Source: Neobacillus sp. CF12 (GTDB lineage Bacteria > Bacillota > Bacilli > Bacillales > Cytobacillaceae). From it: 64,000 nt of DNA. Within the stretch, counting starts at the first letter, position 1. The number at the start of each line of letters is the position of its first letter. Location: contig NZ_JAUCEU010000007.1 of NCBI RefSeq assembly GCF_030348765.1, forward strand, positions 5,305,501 to 5,369,500, read 5' to 3'. Below the pieces are notes generated by a model. That model saw nothing but the letters and a program-made list of their open reading frames with translations. It ran no database searches and was not told the origin of the DNA. The position numbers and the translations under genes are program-made. This document shows, in pieces, positions 1-9,022 of the stretch.

Positions 1-932
1 TGGAGAATGAACTAAACAGCTTACGGAGCCAATATGCAAAACTCTTGGAGAAAGCGGGAACTCTAAAAAAACCAGGAATCATTTACCAAAAAGATACTTT
101 TACTCAAATGGTTCTTGATTCCATAACACAAATGTCATCCGGTGAAGTAATAATAGATGATCTTTCTTTAAAAAATTTTATCACTAACAAAAATCCTAAT
201 ATAAAAATTACCTATTATAATGGTAAAGAAAATATATTCTCACACCATCGAATCGAGCATGAAATTGACAAGGCACTCAAACGAATCGTCTGGCTCGACA
301 ACGGAGCATATTTAATCTTTGACGAAACCGAGGCCTTAACGATTATCGATGTCAATACCGGAAAGTTCTCTGGGAAAAACGATTATCAGGATACCGTGGT
401 AAAAACCAACACTCTGGCTGCTATCGAAATTGCCCGTCAGCTGAAGCTTCGTGATGTTGGTGGGATTGTTCTGATAGACTTTATAAATATGCAAAACGAT
501 AAAGATAAGCGTTACATACAAGAAACGATAGAGAAGGAATTTCAGAAGGACAAAACAAGAACAAAAATCATCGGTTTTACCTCACTCGGTATCCTGCAGC
601 TAACAAGGAAGAAAACCAAAGTCTCGCTTTCAGAAGCGCTTCAAGTAAAATGTGCTGTTTGTGATGGGACAGGCCGTATCTTAAGTGCAGAAACGATTGC
701 ATTTCGATTGGAACGGGAATTGTTAGAACATCGAAATTCTGACGCAGAAGCAGTATTAATTGAAACTACCATAGAAGTCAAAGAGGCTATCGAGCCACAT
801 CTAGAAATGGTTGAAGAATGGCTGCATTTTAAAGTATATTTTTCTATTCAATCTTCTGCAACACAATATTATGTTGTAAAACAATTTGGGAATCATGACG
901 AGATCGCGCAAAAAGCAGGAGAACCCTATTGA
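1..932 (+). CDS. rng: Ribonuclease E/G family protein, 3' part (5' end outside window)
   Basis: The reading frame is open from base 3 to the stop at 930-932 and enters from the left edge, so only the C-terminal ~310 residues are present. The catalytic region of RNase E/G is visible: DETEALTIIDVNTGKF carries the first metal-binding Asp and GGIVLIDFINM the second. A following CxxC (CAVCDGTGR) matches the zinc-link motif that bridges subunits in this family. The enzyme is an Mg-dependent single-strand endoribonuclease acting in RNA processing and decay. It lies just upstream of the rplU unit, where several Bacillaceae keep an RNase G-like gene. A TTG near base 45 is an internal codon, not a start. 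The family is clear; whether it is RNase G or a short RNase E cannot be settled from the fragment. Confidence 0.9.
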   Translation, partial: ENELNSLRSQYAKLLEKAGTLKKPGIIYQKDTFTQMVLDSITQMSSGEVIIDDLSLKNFITNKNPNIKITYYNGKENIFSHHRIEHEIDKALKRIVWLDNGAYLIFDETEALTIIDVNTGKFSGKNDYQDTVVKTNTLAAIEIARQLKLRDVGGIVLIDFINMQNDKDKRYIQETIEKEFQKDKTRTKIIGFTSLGILQLTRKKTKVSLSEALQVKCAVCDGTGRILSAETIAFRLERELLEHRNSDAEAVLIETTIEVKEAIEPHLEMVEEWLHFKVYFSIQSSATQYYVVKQFGNHDEIAQKAGEPY

Positions 933-958
933 CACTTTAGCCCATATCATGATAAAAT
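929..958 (+). promoter_or_regulatory. Probable sigma-A promoter of the rplU unit
   Basis: A perfect -35 box TTGACA (929-934) is followed after 18 bases by TAAAAT (953-958), five of six matches to the -10 consensus. The -35 box overlaps the stop codon of the RNase gene. Transcription would start near 965, at the upstream edge of the L21 leader. Confidence 0.6.
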
Positions 959-964
959 TTTCAA

Positions 965-1066
965 TGTTATGTTTGTAGCACCCGTGCTACAACCGCACAT
1001 CACAGGTATTAAGTCTAATGCGCGAAGCTTAGCGCCTGTATATGGCGAGTCTGAGTTTATAAGGAG
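965..1066 (+). ncRNA. Ribosomal protein L21 leader (cis-regulatory RNA)
   Basis: The region between the promoter and rplU contains a GTAGCACC...GTGCTAC hairpin (about 975-992) and further pairing segments. It ends at the AAGGAGG ribosome binding site. Position, length and hairpin match the L21 leader known from Bacillus and relatives, thought to let L21 control its own operon. I assigned it by position and the visible hairpin; a covariance-model search was not run. Confidence 0.7.
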
Positions 1067-1074
1067 GTGCAAGT

Positions 1075-1383
1075 ATGTACGCAATTATCGAAACAGGTGG
1101 TAAGCAAATCAAAGTAGAAGCTGGTCAAGCTATCTACATCGAAAAGCTTAACGCAGAAGCAGGCGAAACAGTTACATTTGATAAGGTTTTATTCGTTGGC
1201 GGAGAAAACGTGAAAGTAGGAAGCCCATTAGTGGCTGGTGCTACAGTTACGGCTAAAGTTGAAAAACAAGGCCGCGCTAAGAAAATCATCGTTTTCAAAT
1301 ACAAAGCGAAGAAAAACAACCGTAAAAAGCAAGGTCATCGTCAGCCATACACTAAAGTTGTGATTGAAGCAATCAACGCGTAA
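1075..1383 (+). CDS. rplU: 50S ribosomal protein L21
   Basis: The 102-residue product begins [18 protein letters not shown] and contains the basic segment [19 protein letters not shown], both diagnostic of bacterial L21, which binds 23S rRNA in the large subunit. Length is normal. The start has a strong AAGGAGG site at about 1061. It is first in rplU-prp-rpmA, whose genes follow within 6 to 15 bases, so the three are surely cotranscribed under the L21 leader. Confidence 0.98.
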   Translation: MYAIIETGGKQIKVEAGQAIYIEKLNAEAGETVTFDKVLFVGGENVKVGSPLVAGATVTAKVEKQGRAKKIIVFKYKAKKNNRKKQGHRQPYTKVVIEAINA

Positions 1384-1397
1384 GGTGTTGGGAATAG

Positions 1398-1727
1398 ATG
1401 ATATCTATTACAATTAATCGTTCAGAATCCGAATTCGTTCAATCATTTATAATTAGTGGTCATGCATTCTTCGCTGATCGGGGAAAGGATATTGTCTGTG
1501 CAGGCGCATCCGCAGTTTCCATCGGCGCAATCAATGCCGTGCACGCCCTAACCGGCGTTACACCTGAGATTGAACAAGGAGATGGGTTTCTCCGCTGTGT
1601 TGTTCCAGATAAACTTTCGGAAGACATAAATGAGAAAGTTCAACTTCTTCTAGAAGGTATGATCGTTTCATTAAAGACGATTGAAGAAGAGTACGGAGAA
1701 CACATAAAAATTACCTTCAAAAAGTAG
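1398..1727 (+). CDS. prp: Ribosomal-processing cysteine protease Prp
   Basis: This 109-residue protein has the Prp pattern: a catalytic His in SGHAFFADRGKD and a catalytic Cys in DIVCAGASAVSIGAINA. In Firmicutes, Prp cleaves the N-terminal extension of ribosomal protein L27 before assembly. The gene sits between rplU and rpmA, its usual place. The downstream L27 carries the matching cleavage sequence, so enzyme and substrate agree. B. subtilis calls this gene ysxB. Confidence 0.95.
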   Translation: MISITINRSESEFVQSFIISGHAFFADRGKDIVCAGASAVSIGAINAVHALTGVTPEIEQGDGFLRCVVPDKLSEDINEKVQLLLEGMIVSLKTIEEEYGEHIKITFKK

Positions 1728-2033
<306 letters not shown>

Positions 2034-2043
2034 GCTTTCAGTG

Positions 2044-2079
2044 AAAACTCTAACCTGAATGGTTAGGGTTTTCTTTTTT
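2044..2079 (+). terminator. Rho-independent terminator after rpmA
   Basis: Arms AAAACTCTAACC and GGTTAGGGTTTT pair over about 12 bases with one G-U, around a TGAAT loop, followed by a T-rich run. It ends the rplU-prp-rpmA unit. Confidence 0.85.
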
Positions 2080-2193
2080 AACTAAAGAGGAAAAAATATC
2101 CAATTAAATCTCCAATTTGATCTCCCAAATTAGCCTCATAATACCTCAATTGGAAAACATTCTCGCAAAATTGCTTACTCATGTGAACTTTTT

Positions 2194-2202
2194 TGATATA
2201 CT
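2194..2202 (+). promoter_or_regulatory. Possible extended -10 promoter element for spo0B-obg
   Basis: TGATATACT reads as a TGn extension plus TATACT -10 box. A good -35 box at normal spacing is not obvious (TTGCTT at 2171 is 20 bases upstream). It lies 44 bases before the spo0B start and downstream of the rpmA terminator. Confidence 0.4.
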
Positions 2203-2245
2203 AACAGAAAATAGTTTTTTCGACACTTAAGCTAGGAGTGCGATT

Positions 2246-2776
2246 ATGGACAAAGAATGGGATATCGTTGAAGTGCTGCGGCACTCACGGCATGATTGGC
2301 TGAATAGGCTGCAGTTAATCAAAGGGAACTTAGATTTAAATAGAATTGACCGGGCAAAAGAATATATAAATGAAATTGTAATCGAAGCACAGCATGAGTC
2401 AAACCTTTCAAATTTTCACTTACCAGGATTTGCTTCGTTACTCTTAAAATCAAACTGGGAAAGTCATATGTTTCAGCTTGAATATGAGGTAATTACTGAC
2501 TTTCAAGCTGTAAAAATTGATGATTCCATCTTATCAAATTGGACAAAATCCTTCTTTATTTGCTTGGATCAGGCAATCGAGGCTTTTCAAGAAAATCATT
2601 TATCAATAACAATTCAACCGCAATCAGATGGAGTTCGTTTCTTTTTTGATTTTAGCGGAATAATAATAAAAAAAGAACTGATTGAACAATTCCTGACTGC
2701 ATCTGAAATTGATGTGATCGTAAAGGAATTTTCAGAAAACGAACTGGGGTTAGAGGTCTTTATGTCAGAGGTTTAG
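2246..2776 (+). CDS. spo0B: Sporulation initiation phosphotransferase Spo0B
   Basis: Spo0B passes phosphate from Spo0F to Spo0A in the sporulation phosphorelay. The 176-residue product has the diagnostic LRHSRHDWLNRLQLIKGNL segment; by analogy with B. subtilis, the phosphorylated residue is the His of the HDW motif (residue 16 here). The remainder resembles the degenerate kinase-like C-terminal fold. The protein is slightly shorter than the B. subtilis one at the N terminus. It is followed after 42 bases by obg, the conserved spo0B-obg pair. Confidence 0.95.
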   Translation: MDKEWDIVEVLRHSRHDWLNRLQLIKGNLDLNRIDRAKEYINEIVIEAQHESNLSNFHLPGFASLLLKSNWESHMFQLEYEVITDFQAVKIDDSILSNWTKSFFICLDQAIEAFQENHLSITIQPQSDGVRFFFDFSGIIIKKELIEQFLTASEIDVIVKEFSENELGLEVFMSEV

Positions 2777-2818
2777 GCTTTATTTCGTTCGTTTATCAGT
2801 CAACTCAGGAGGATTCAC

Positions 2819-4108
2819 ATGTTTGTCGATCAAACGAAGATATACGTAAAAGGTGGAGACGGCGGTAATGGAATGGTCGCGTTTCGCCGAGAAAAATATG
2901 TTCCAATGGGCGGACCTGCTGGCGGAGACGGCGGTAAAGGTGCCGATGTAGTTTTTGAAGTAAATGAAGGTTTGCGTACATTAATGGATTTCCGTTATCA
3001 ACGCCATTGGAAAGCACCGCGTGGTGAGCATGGCATGTCCAAAAATCAGCACGGGAAAAATGCAAAAGATATGGTTGTTAAGGTACCACCAGGCACAGTC
3101 GTAATGGATGCAGAAACAAAAGAAGTCATTGCTGACCTTGTTGAGAATGGACAGCGTGCAGTAATTGCTAAAGGTGGACGAGGCGGAAGAGGAAATTCCC
3201 GTTTTGCGACCCCTTCAAATCCTGCACCAGAACTTGCTGAAAATGGTGAACCAGGTCAAGAGCGCGATGTCATCCTAGAATTAAAGTTACTTGCTGACGT
3301 TGGATTAGTTGGATTCCCAAGTGTTGGGAAATCAACCTTATTATCAGTAGTTTCATCAGCTAAACCGAAAATTGCTGAATATCATTTCACAACGATTGTT
3401 CCAAACCTAGGAATGGTTGAAACCGAGGATAACCGAAGCTTTGTAATGGCAGACCTTCCAGGATTGATTGAAGGTGCAAGTGAAGGTGTAGGACTTGGTC
3501 ATCAATTTTTACGTCATATTGAACGAACACGGGTTATTGTTCATGTCATTGATATGGCTGCAACCGAAGGACGCGATCCTTATGAGGACTATCTGACGAT
3601 CAATAAAGAGTTAGAAGAGTATAATCTTCGCTTAACAGAGCGTCCACAAATCATTGTTGCCAATAAAATGGACATGCCTGATGCAGAAGAAAATTTGCAA
3701 CTATTTAAAGAGCGTCTTGAAGAAGATTTCCCAATTTTCCCGATTTCTGCTTTATCAAGAAAAGGCTTACGCGAGCTCTTATTTGCAATTGCGGATAAAA
3801 TTGAGCAGACCCCTGAATTTCCCCTTGAGCATGAAGAGGAGGAAACGGGAGTTAATCGCGTTCTTTACAAACATGAGGCAGATCCTGAGGCCTTCTATAT
3901 TACAAGAGAACCAGATGGTTCATTTGTTATCTCAGGGGAAAAGGTTGAAAAACTGTTTAAGATGACTAACTTCCAAACCGAAGAGTCTGTTCGTCGTTTT
4001 TCAAGACAGCTTCGTGGTTTAGGTGTCGATGATGCTTTAAGACAAAAAGGTGCAAAAGATGGGGATACTGTTAAACTGTTAGAATTTGAATTTGAATTTG
4101 TTGAATAG
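2819..4108 (+). CDS. obg: GTPase Obg (CgtA), ribosome assembly and stress
   Basis: The 429-residue product shows the three Obg domains. First is a glycine-rich N-terminal OBG fold ([18 protein letters not shown]). Then comes a G domain with P-loop GFPSVGKST, switch [14 protein letters not shown] and NKMD. Last is the C-terminal OCT domain after about residue 345. Obg is an essential GTPase linked to 50S maturation, (p)ppGpp signalling and, in Bacillus, sigma-B activation and sporulation. An AGGAGG site precedes ATG 2819. Confidence 0.98.
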   Translation: MFVDQTKIYVKGGDGGNGMVAFRREKYVPMGGPAGGDGGKGADVVFEVNEGLRTLMDFRYQRHWKAPRGEHGMSKNQHGKNAKDMVVKVPPGTVVMDAETKEVIADLVENGQRAVIAKGGRGGRGNSRFATPSNPAPELAENGEPGQERDVILELKLLADVGLVGFPSVGKSTLLSVVSSAKPKIAEYHFTTIVPNLGMVETEDNRSFVMADLPGLIEGASEGVGLGHQFLRHIERTRVIVHVIDMAATEGRDPYEDYLTINKELEEYNLRLTERPQIIVANKMDMPDAEENLQLFKERLEEDFPIFPISALSRKGLRELLFAIADKIEQTPEFPLEHEEEETGVNRVLYKHEADPEAFYITREPDGSFVISGEKVEKLFKMTNFQTEESVRRFSRQLRGLGVDDALRQKGAKDGDTVKLLEFEFEFVE

Positions 4109-4131
4109 ATAGCAATTGGATTTTGAGAAAT

Positions 4132-4183
4132 TCTAGCTGAAGCGCCCCAAGTAGGTTCAGTTCGGGCGCTTAAGCTTTTTCTA
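4132..4183. repeat. Short degenerate copy A of a dispersed intergenic repeat
   Basis: The stretch begins TCTAGCTGAAGCGCC and ends GGGCGCTTAAGCTTTTTCT. The arms AAGCGCCC and GGGCGCTT pair, so it could act as a weak terminator after obg. Both ends resemble the termini of the full element at 57250-57426 read on the minus strand (GTCTAGCTGCAGTGCC ... GGCACTTCCGCTTTTC), with the interior missing. I regard it as a small derivative of that element. Confidence 0.5.
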
Positions 4184-4201
4184 ATCAAGTGGGGTAGAGA
4201 G

Positions 4202-4657
4202 ATGAAAAATGAAAAATTCGATAAGAAATTTTATTTAATAAGAGAAGATGTCTTGCCTGAAGCCATGAAGAAAACACTTGATGTAAAAGAAATGTTGGAG
4301 AGGGGCAAGGCGGAGTCTATTTGGGATGCGGTTCAGCAGGTGGATTTAAGCAGAAGTGCCTATTATAAATATAGGGATACTGTTTTCCCATTTTCCACAA
4401 TTGTTAAGGAACGCTTAGTCACACTCTTTTTTCATCTTGAAGATCGTTCTGGCACATTATCAAAGCTCCTCGGTGTAGTTGCTTCATCCGGGTGCAATGT
4501 GTTAACGATACATCAAACTATTCCGCTGCAAGGAAGAGCAAATGTTACACTTTCGCTAAATACCACTGAAATTTCAACGGATATAGATGAACTGCTCTTG
4601 GAATTACGCAAACTTGAATTTGTTGAGAAAGTAGAAGTGCTTGGAACAGGCGCATAG
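4202..4657 (+). CDS. pheB: ACT domain protein PheB
   Basis: The 151-residue product has an N-terminal segment with a helix-turn-helix-like [19 protein letters not shown]-terminal ACT domain follows ([18 protein letters not shown] ... [20 protein letters not shown]). ACT domains bind amino acids, and the gene lies directly upstream of pheA, as in B. subtilis where it is called pheB. A role in phenylalanine sensing or regulation is inferred; the older label 'chorismate mutase' for this family is not supported by visible active-site residues. Confidence 0.85.
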   Translation: MKNEKFDKKFYLIREDVLPEAMKKTLDVKEMLERGKAESIWDAVQQVDLSRSAYYKYRDTVFPFSTIVKERLVTLFFHLEDRSGTLSKLLGVVASSGCNVLTIHQTIPLQGRANVTLSLNTTEISTDIDELLLELRKLEFVEKVEVLGTGA

Positions 4658-4712
4658 AATTGCTCATTTTTAGCAGTAGAGAGAGATTTTTGTTAGGGAG
4701 TGTGTGAAAAAC

Positions 4713-5567
4713 ATGAAAATTGGTTTTTTAGGACCAAAGGCAACTTTCACTGAATTAGCGGTGAAAAAGGTTTTTCGTGGATTTGAACTTGAACCGTACC
4801 GTACGATTCCTGAGTCCATGGATGCTGTTGTCAGTGAAAAGGTAGACCTAGCGGTTGTTCCAATTGAAAATACGCTTGAAGGAACAGTAAATATAACAAT
4901 AGATTACTTAACCCATGTGGTGCAATTGCCGATTGTCGGAGAGATTACCATTCCGATTAAGCAGCACCTGATGGTACATCCAAATAATCGAGAAAATTGG
5001 CAGAATGTTCAGAAGGTATACAGTCACTCTCATGCGATTGCCCAATGCCATAAATTCTTACATACTCAGTTTCATGGGATTCCTTATGAGAGTGTCAGTT
5101 CCACGGCTGCTGCAGCAAAAATGGTGATGGACAACCCTGATTTACATATTGCTGCCATCGCGAATGAATTGGCAGCCGAAGAATATGGATTGTCGATTGT
5201 TCAGCGCAATATTCATGACTTTGATCATAACCATACCCGCTTTTTTGTGTTATCTGAAAAAGGATTGGATTTTGAGGAAATTAGCGGTTCATCCCATTAT
5301 AAAACAACCTTAATGGTCACACTTCCAACGGACAAGGCTGGAACTCTTCATATGGTACTCTCTGCCTTTGCTTGGCGAAAAATAAACCTGTCAAAAATCG
5401 AATCCAGACCAATGAAAACAGGTATTGGCAATTATTTTTTCATCATTGATTTGGAAATGAAGTTGGATGAGGTATTGATACCAGGAGCAATGGCTGAGCT
5501 CGAAGCACTTGGCTGCGGAGTAACGTTATTGGGAAGCTACCCATCTAAAATGGTTGAACTAAACTAA
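4713..5567 (+). CDS. pheA: Prephenate dehydratase
   Basis: This enzyme converts prephenate to phenylpyruvate, the committed step to phenylalanine. I chose ATG 4713 because AGGGAG (4695-4700) is well spaced for it and MKIGFLGPKATFTELA is the normal family start; a GTG at 4704 is too close to that site. Family motifs are STAAAAK, NHTRFFVL with the catalytic Thr-Arg-Phe triad, and a C-terminal ACT domain with SKIESRP that binds phenylalanine for feedback control. The product has 284 residues. A strong hairpin terminator follows. Confidence 0.97.
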   Translation: MKIGFLGPKATFTELAVKKVFRGFELEPYRTIPESMDAVVSEKVDLAVVPIENTLEGTVNITIDYLTHVVQLPIVGEITIPIKQHLMVHPNNRENWQNVQKVYSHSHAIAQCHKFLHTQFHGIPYESVSSTAAAAKMVMDNPDLHIAAIANELAAEEYGLSIVQRNIHDFDHNHTRFFVLSEKGLDFEEISGSSHYKTTLMVTLPTDKAGTLHMVLSAFAWRKINLSKIESRPMKTGIGNYFFIIDLEMKLDEVLIPGAMAELEALGCGVTLLGSYPSKMVELN

Positions 5568-5606
5568 AAAAAGTACCGGGCAGAATTAATGCTCGGTACT
5601 TTTTGC
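5566..5606. terminator. Bidirectional terminator between pheA and niaR
   Basis: Arms AAAGTACCGGGC and GCTCGGTACTTT pair around a short loop, with an A-run on one side and a T-run on the other. It can stop pheA from the left and the convergent niaR transcript from the right. Confidence 0.85.
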
Positions 5607-5632
5607 TTTATTATCGTTCATGACCAAATCAT

Positions 5633-6172
5633 TTATGCTTCAATCAAAAACCCAGCTTCCCGCAAGGCTGATTCAGCTTTGTCTAAAGTCTGTACCGTGG
5701 ACGCAGCGATGGTATGAAGATGGATCCCGCCTGTTAATACGGATAATAACGATGCCTTTGTCGTTTGTATGTTATCCATGAATTGTTTCACCTCTTGGCG
5801 ATTGGATACCATAATGGATGCTGTTAAATCACCGTAGACTGCGTGTTCAATTTTTACATCCTTAACCAGTACACCGTGATCAACAAGTAAATTAAGCTCT
5901 TTTTCGGTGTCATCTGGGGTATGTCTGCAGGCGATGGTCCGTTCGAATAATGGTGCACCTGTGTTTTGCTTAAAATACAAATAGCCTTGACTGGTTGCGA
6001 TGATGGGCTCTTCCTTCGCTTTTAAGAGCGTTATATCCCCGACAATAACCTGCCTGCTTACATTTGTTCGTGTTGCTAATTCGCCACCTGTAAGCGGTAC
6101 AGGGCTGTCTTTTAGCAACTCCAGAATGAAAGCTCTCCTTTCATCGCCTAATATTTTTTTTTGTTCAGCCAT
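5633..6172 (-). CDS. niaR: Niacin-responsive transcriptional repressor NiaR
   Basis: The 179-residue product has an N-terminal winged helix-turn-helix (LTGGELATRTNVSRQVIVGDI). It is followed by a 3H domain, named for three conserved His: CRHTPDD, DVKIEHAVYGDL and GGIHLHTIAA are visible. In Bacillus, NiaR (YrxA) binds nicotinate and represses NAD biosynthesis genes. It is cotranscribed with nifS (43-base gap) and would control both its own operon and nadBCA through the operator at 7411-7426. Confidence 0.93.
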   Translation of the reverse strand: MAEQKKILGDERRAFILELLKDSPVPLTGGELATRTNVSRQVIVGDITLLKAKEEPIIATSQGYLYFKQNTGAPLFERTIACRHTPDDTEKELNLLVDHGVLVKDVKIEHAVYGDLTASIMVSNRQEVKQFMDNIQTTKASLLSVLTGGIHLHTIAASTVQTLDKAESALREAGFLIEA

Positions 6173-6215
6173 AATATCCTCCTCGAGTTTCTATTTCTAT
6201 ATTCTAGCACAATTT

Positions 6216-7346
6216 CTATCGTTTAAATTTTTTTACAATATCTACAATAGTTTCCCCAAGCTTTATTACATCTTCCCTATTGGTTGTCTTTCCAAACGAA
6301 ATACGGATAAATTCCTTTGCCTCCTGCGGGCTTAATCCTAAAGCTTGTGTAACTTTAGCAGGACTTTGCATTCCTATTTGACAGGCACTGCCAGTAGAAA
6401 TGGCGAATCCATGTCGATTACATTCCAACATCATCCATTGACCCTCAATTCCGGAAATCCGCAAACCGATAATTGAAGGTAACTGTGAACCAGGGTCTGC
6501 CTCATATACATGGACAAATTCCTTAATCGGGTGAAGCGACTCCATTAAAACGGCACGAAGCTTTAAGAATCTAGTATGATTTTCCACTATGTGCTCATTT
6601 ACTTTTTGAGCAGCTGCCGTCATTGCTGCAATTGCCGGGACGTTCACGGTTCCTGGTCTCAATCCTCTTTCGTGTGAGCCACCTGGAAAAAAAGCTCTCC
6701 ACGAAATTGCTGGGTCTATATAGACGCCGCCGACTCCTTTGGGACCATAAATTTTATGTCCAGAAAAAGCAAAGCTGCTAACAAGCTGGGCAATTTTCGC
6801 AAGTTCGATTTTTCCGAATGATTGAACAATATCGCTATGAAAATGAATGTCCCGCTCCTTACAAATACGAGCAATCTTTTCAATTGGCTGTACGGTACCT
6901 ATTTCAGAATTTACATGTTGTATGGTCACTAATACGGTTTCAGGGATAATTGCCCGTTCCAATTCTTCTACATCGATAAGACCAGAAGAATTAAGGGGTA
7001 AAAAGGTAATATTGTATCCTTCTAACCGGTTAAGAACCCCATGAATCGAGGAGTGTTCAGCCAGCCCAGCAATAATATGCTTTCCTACCTTTTTAGGCGC
7101 AGATAACAGAGCTTCAATGGCTAAAAAATTCCCTTCAGAACCTCCGCTTGTAAAATACAATCCTTTTTTATTTACTCCTAAAAGATTAGCCAACTCTTCC
7201 CGGCAATTCTCTAATAAGTCCTGTGACTGTCCACCGATATCGTGAAGAGAACTTGAGTTTCCATAGAACTCGGTTGAAGCCTGAACAAAAACCTCTGCTG
7301 CTTCAGAGTTTAACGGAGTGGTAGCGGCAAAATCAAAATATATCAT
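6216..7346 (-). CDS. nifS: Cysteine desulfurase NifS/NadS, partner of quinolinate synthase
   Basis: A PLP-dependent class V aminotransferase-fold protein of 376 residues. SFAFSGHKIYGPKGVGG carries the PLP lysine and STGSACQIG the catalytic Cys that takes sulfur from cysteine. It is divergent from nadB, as in B. subtilis where nifS serves the NAD pathway. The likely job is to supply sulfur for the 4Fe-4S cluster of NadA. A second desulfurase, iscS at 46474, serves tRNA thiolation. Confidence 0.92.
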   Translation of the reverse strand: MIYFDFAATTPLNSEAAEVFVQASTEFYGNSSSLHDIGGQSQDLLENCREELANLLGVNKKGLYFTSGGSEGNFLAIEALLSAPKKVGKHIIAGLAEHSSIHGVLNRLEGYNITFLPLNSSGLIDVEELERAIIPETVLVTIQHVNSEIGTVQPIEKIARICKERDIHFHSDIVQSFGKIELAKIAQLVSSFAFSGHKIYGPKGVGGVYIDPAISWRAFFPGGSHERGLRPGTVNVPAIAAMTAAAQKVNEHIVENHTRFLKLRAVLMESLHPIKEFVHVYEADPGSQLPSIIGLRISGIEGQWMMLECNRHGFAISTGSACQIGMQSPAKVTQALGLSPQEAKEFIRISFGKTTNREDVIKLGETIVDIVKKFKR

Positions 7347-7381
7347 TAGTATTCTCCAATGTTCGTATTTTTAAAAAAATC

Positions 7382-7426
7382 TTGTATTTAGTTTAAATCT
7401 ATGTAAATATAGATGTCAAGACACCT
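7382..7426. promoter_or_regulatory. Divergent nifS/nadB promoter region with probable NiaR operator
   Basis: An inverted repeat AGATGTCAAGACACCT lies at 7411-7426; its half-sites AGATGTC and AGGTGTC (reverse strand) match at six of seven bases. On the minus strand it contains a perfect -35 TTGACA (7414-7419) for nifS-niaR. On the plus strand TTGTAT (7382) and TAAATA (7404) could form the nadB promoter, placing the repeat over its start site. One repressor dimer could therefore shut both directions. Assignment to NiaR is inferred from the neighbouring repressor gene. Confidence 0.65.
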
Positions 7427-7444
7427 GTTAATCCAGGAGGCAAT

Positions 7445-9022
7445 ATGATGACAAATGATGATGTTTTAATTTTAGGAAGTGGGATTGCTGCATTACAGTT
7501 AGCCTCGCTTTTAAATACGGATTTAAATGTGAGGATACTCACAAAGGAAAAAATAAGAACAGCCAATTCCTATCTAGCTCAAGGCGGTATTGCAGCAGCA
7601 ATTGGTGAGCATGATCATCCTTGCAAGCATATTGCTGATACGCTTGAAGCAGGACGGTTTCACAATAATCCAGATGCTGTAAAGCAAATCATTCAAGCGG
7701 CACCTGACCTGATTACGTTCATTTCTGAACAAGGAACTGTATTTGACAAAAATCAAAATGGCGACTTACTCCTCGGAATGGAAGGGGCACATAGTGAGAA
7801 GCGCATTGTCCATGGCGGCGGTGATGCAACGGGTAAAAATGTGGTCGAGTTCCTGATTAGCAGGCTGAATGAAAATATCACGATTGAAGAGAATGTTTTC
7901 GCTTATGAATTATTGCTGAATGCCGAGAAACGCTGCATTGGTGTAAAAGCTAAAGCGCAAGACGGAACGATAAAGAACTACTACAGCAGGAATACAATCC
8001 TTGCTACCGGCGGCTGTGGGCAATTGTTTACGTATACCTCAAACGCCCCAACAGTCAACGGTGATGGAATCGCAATGGCTTATCTTGCAGGTGCTGAAGT
8101 TGTCGATATGGAGTTTATTCAATTCCATCCCACACTCTTGTATCTAGATGGTGAAACAAAAGGGTTAATTTCTGAAGCGGTTCGCGGTGAAGGCGCTATC
8201 CTTGTTACCGATGATGGGACTCCCATCATGGAAGGTGTTCATCCGCAAAAGGACCTTGCACCAAGGCATGTTGTTTCACAGAAAATCTATGAATATCTTA
8301 AAAATGGCCACAAAGTATATTTAGATATTAGTAAAATAGAAAATTTTAAGAAAAGATTCCCATCGATCACGTCTATTTGTGAAGAAAATGGACTTCAGTT
8401 ATCAGACGGAAAAATCCCGGTAGCTCCCGGCAGTCATTTTCTAATGGGAGGAGTCAAGACTGACCTAACTGGACGGACTTCAATAAAGGGACTATATGCA
8501 ATTGGTGAATCCGCCTGCACTGGATTGCACGGCGCCAATCGGCTGGCAAGTAACTCTTTATTAGAAGGTTTATATATGGGTGAAAAGTTATCTTCATTGC
8601 TAAATACATCTGTGAATGAGGAAGCCTTTGGAGCAGAGACCATCATTCCATCTTTTCCACACAAAAAAGTAACCCTGCCAGAAATGCAGGAAATCAAGGA
8701 TCTGATGATGGAGCGAGTAGGAATTGTCCGAAGTAAGGCAAATCTCCAAAAACAAAAAGCTTGGTTAGATTCTTTTAATGTTCACAGATTCACTAATCTT
8801 AGTGAGTATACATTGGAAGAAATGACGAAGATTTTTATGCTGATTACGGCAAATTTAATTACTGAAGCGGCCCTGAAACGAACTGAAAGCCGGGGAGGCC
8901 ATTATCGAAGTGACTACCCTATCGAAGACAATCTGAATTGGTTAAACAAAACCATTATTCATAAAAATAGCCGGGAAATGGAGAGTAACCATGAATACAT
9001 TGAAACTGCGCTCGCTACTTGA
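7445..9022 (+). CDS. nadB: L-aspartate oxidase
   Basis: This FAD enzyme oxidises aspartate to iminoaspartate, the first step of de novo NAD synthesis. The 525-residue product has the dinucleotide motif LGSGIAALQLA, the succinate-dehydrogenase-like SYLAQGGIAAA, HGGGDATGKNV, EFIQFHPTLLY, and the FAD-binding LYAIGESACTGLHGANRLAS. AGGAGG at 7435-7440 serves ATG 7445 or the adjacent ATG 7448; the choice changes only one residue. The 3' end overlaps nadC by 32 bases, indicating coupled translation. Confidence 0.97.
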   Translation: MMTNDDVLILGSGIAALQLASLLNTDLNVRILTKEKIRTANSYLAQGGIAAAIGEHDHPCKHIADTLEAGRFHNNPDAVKQIIQAAPDLITFISEQGTVFDKNQNGDLLLGMEGAHSEKRIVHGGGDATGKNVVEFLISRLNENITIEENVFAYELLLNAEKRCIGVKAKAQDGTIKNYYSRNTILATGGCGQLFTYTSNAPTVNGDGIAMAYLAGAEVVDMEFIQFHPTLLYLDGETKGLISEAVRGEGAILVTDDGTPIMEGVHPQKDLAPRHVVSQKIYEYLKNGHKVYLDISKIENFKKRFPSITSICEENGLQLSDGKIPVAPGSHFLMGGVKTDLTGRTSIKGLYAIGESACTGLHGANRLASNSLLEGLYMGEKLSSLLNTSVNEEAFGAETIIPSFPHKKVTLPEMQEIKDLMMERVGIVRSKANLQKQKAWLDSFNVHRFTNLSEYTLEEMTKIFMLITANLITEAALKRTESRGGHYRSDYPIEDNLNWLNKTIIHKNSREMESNHEYIETALAT

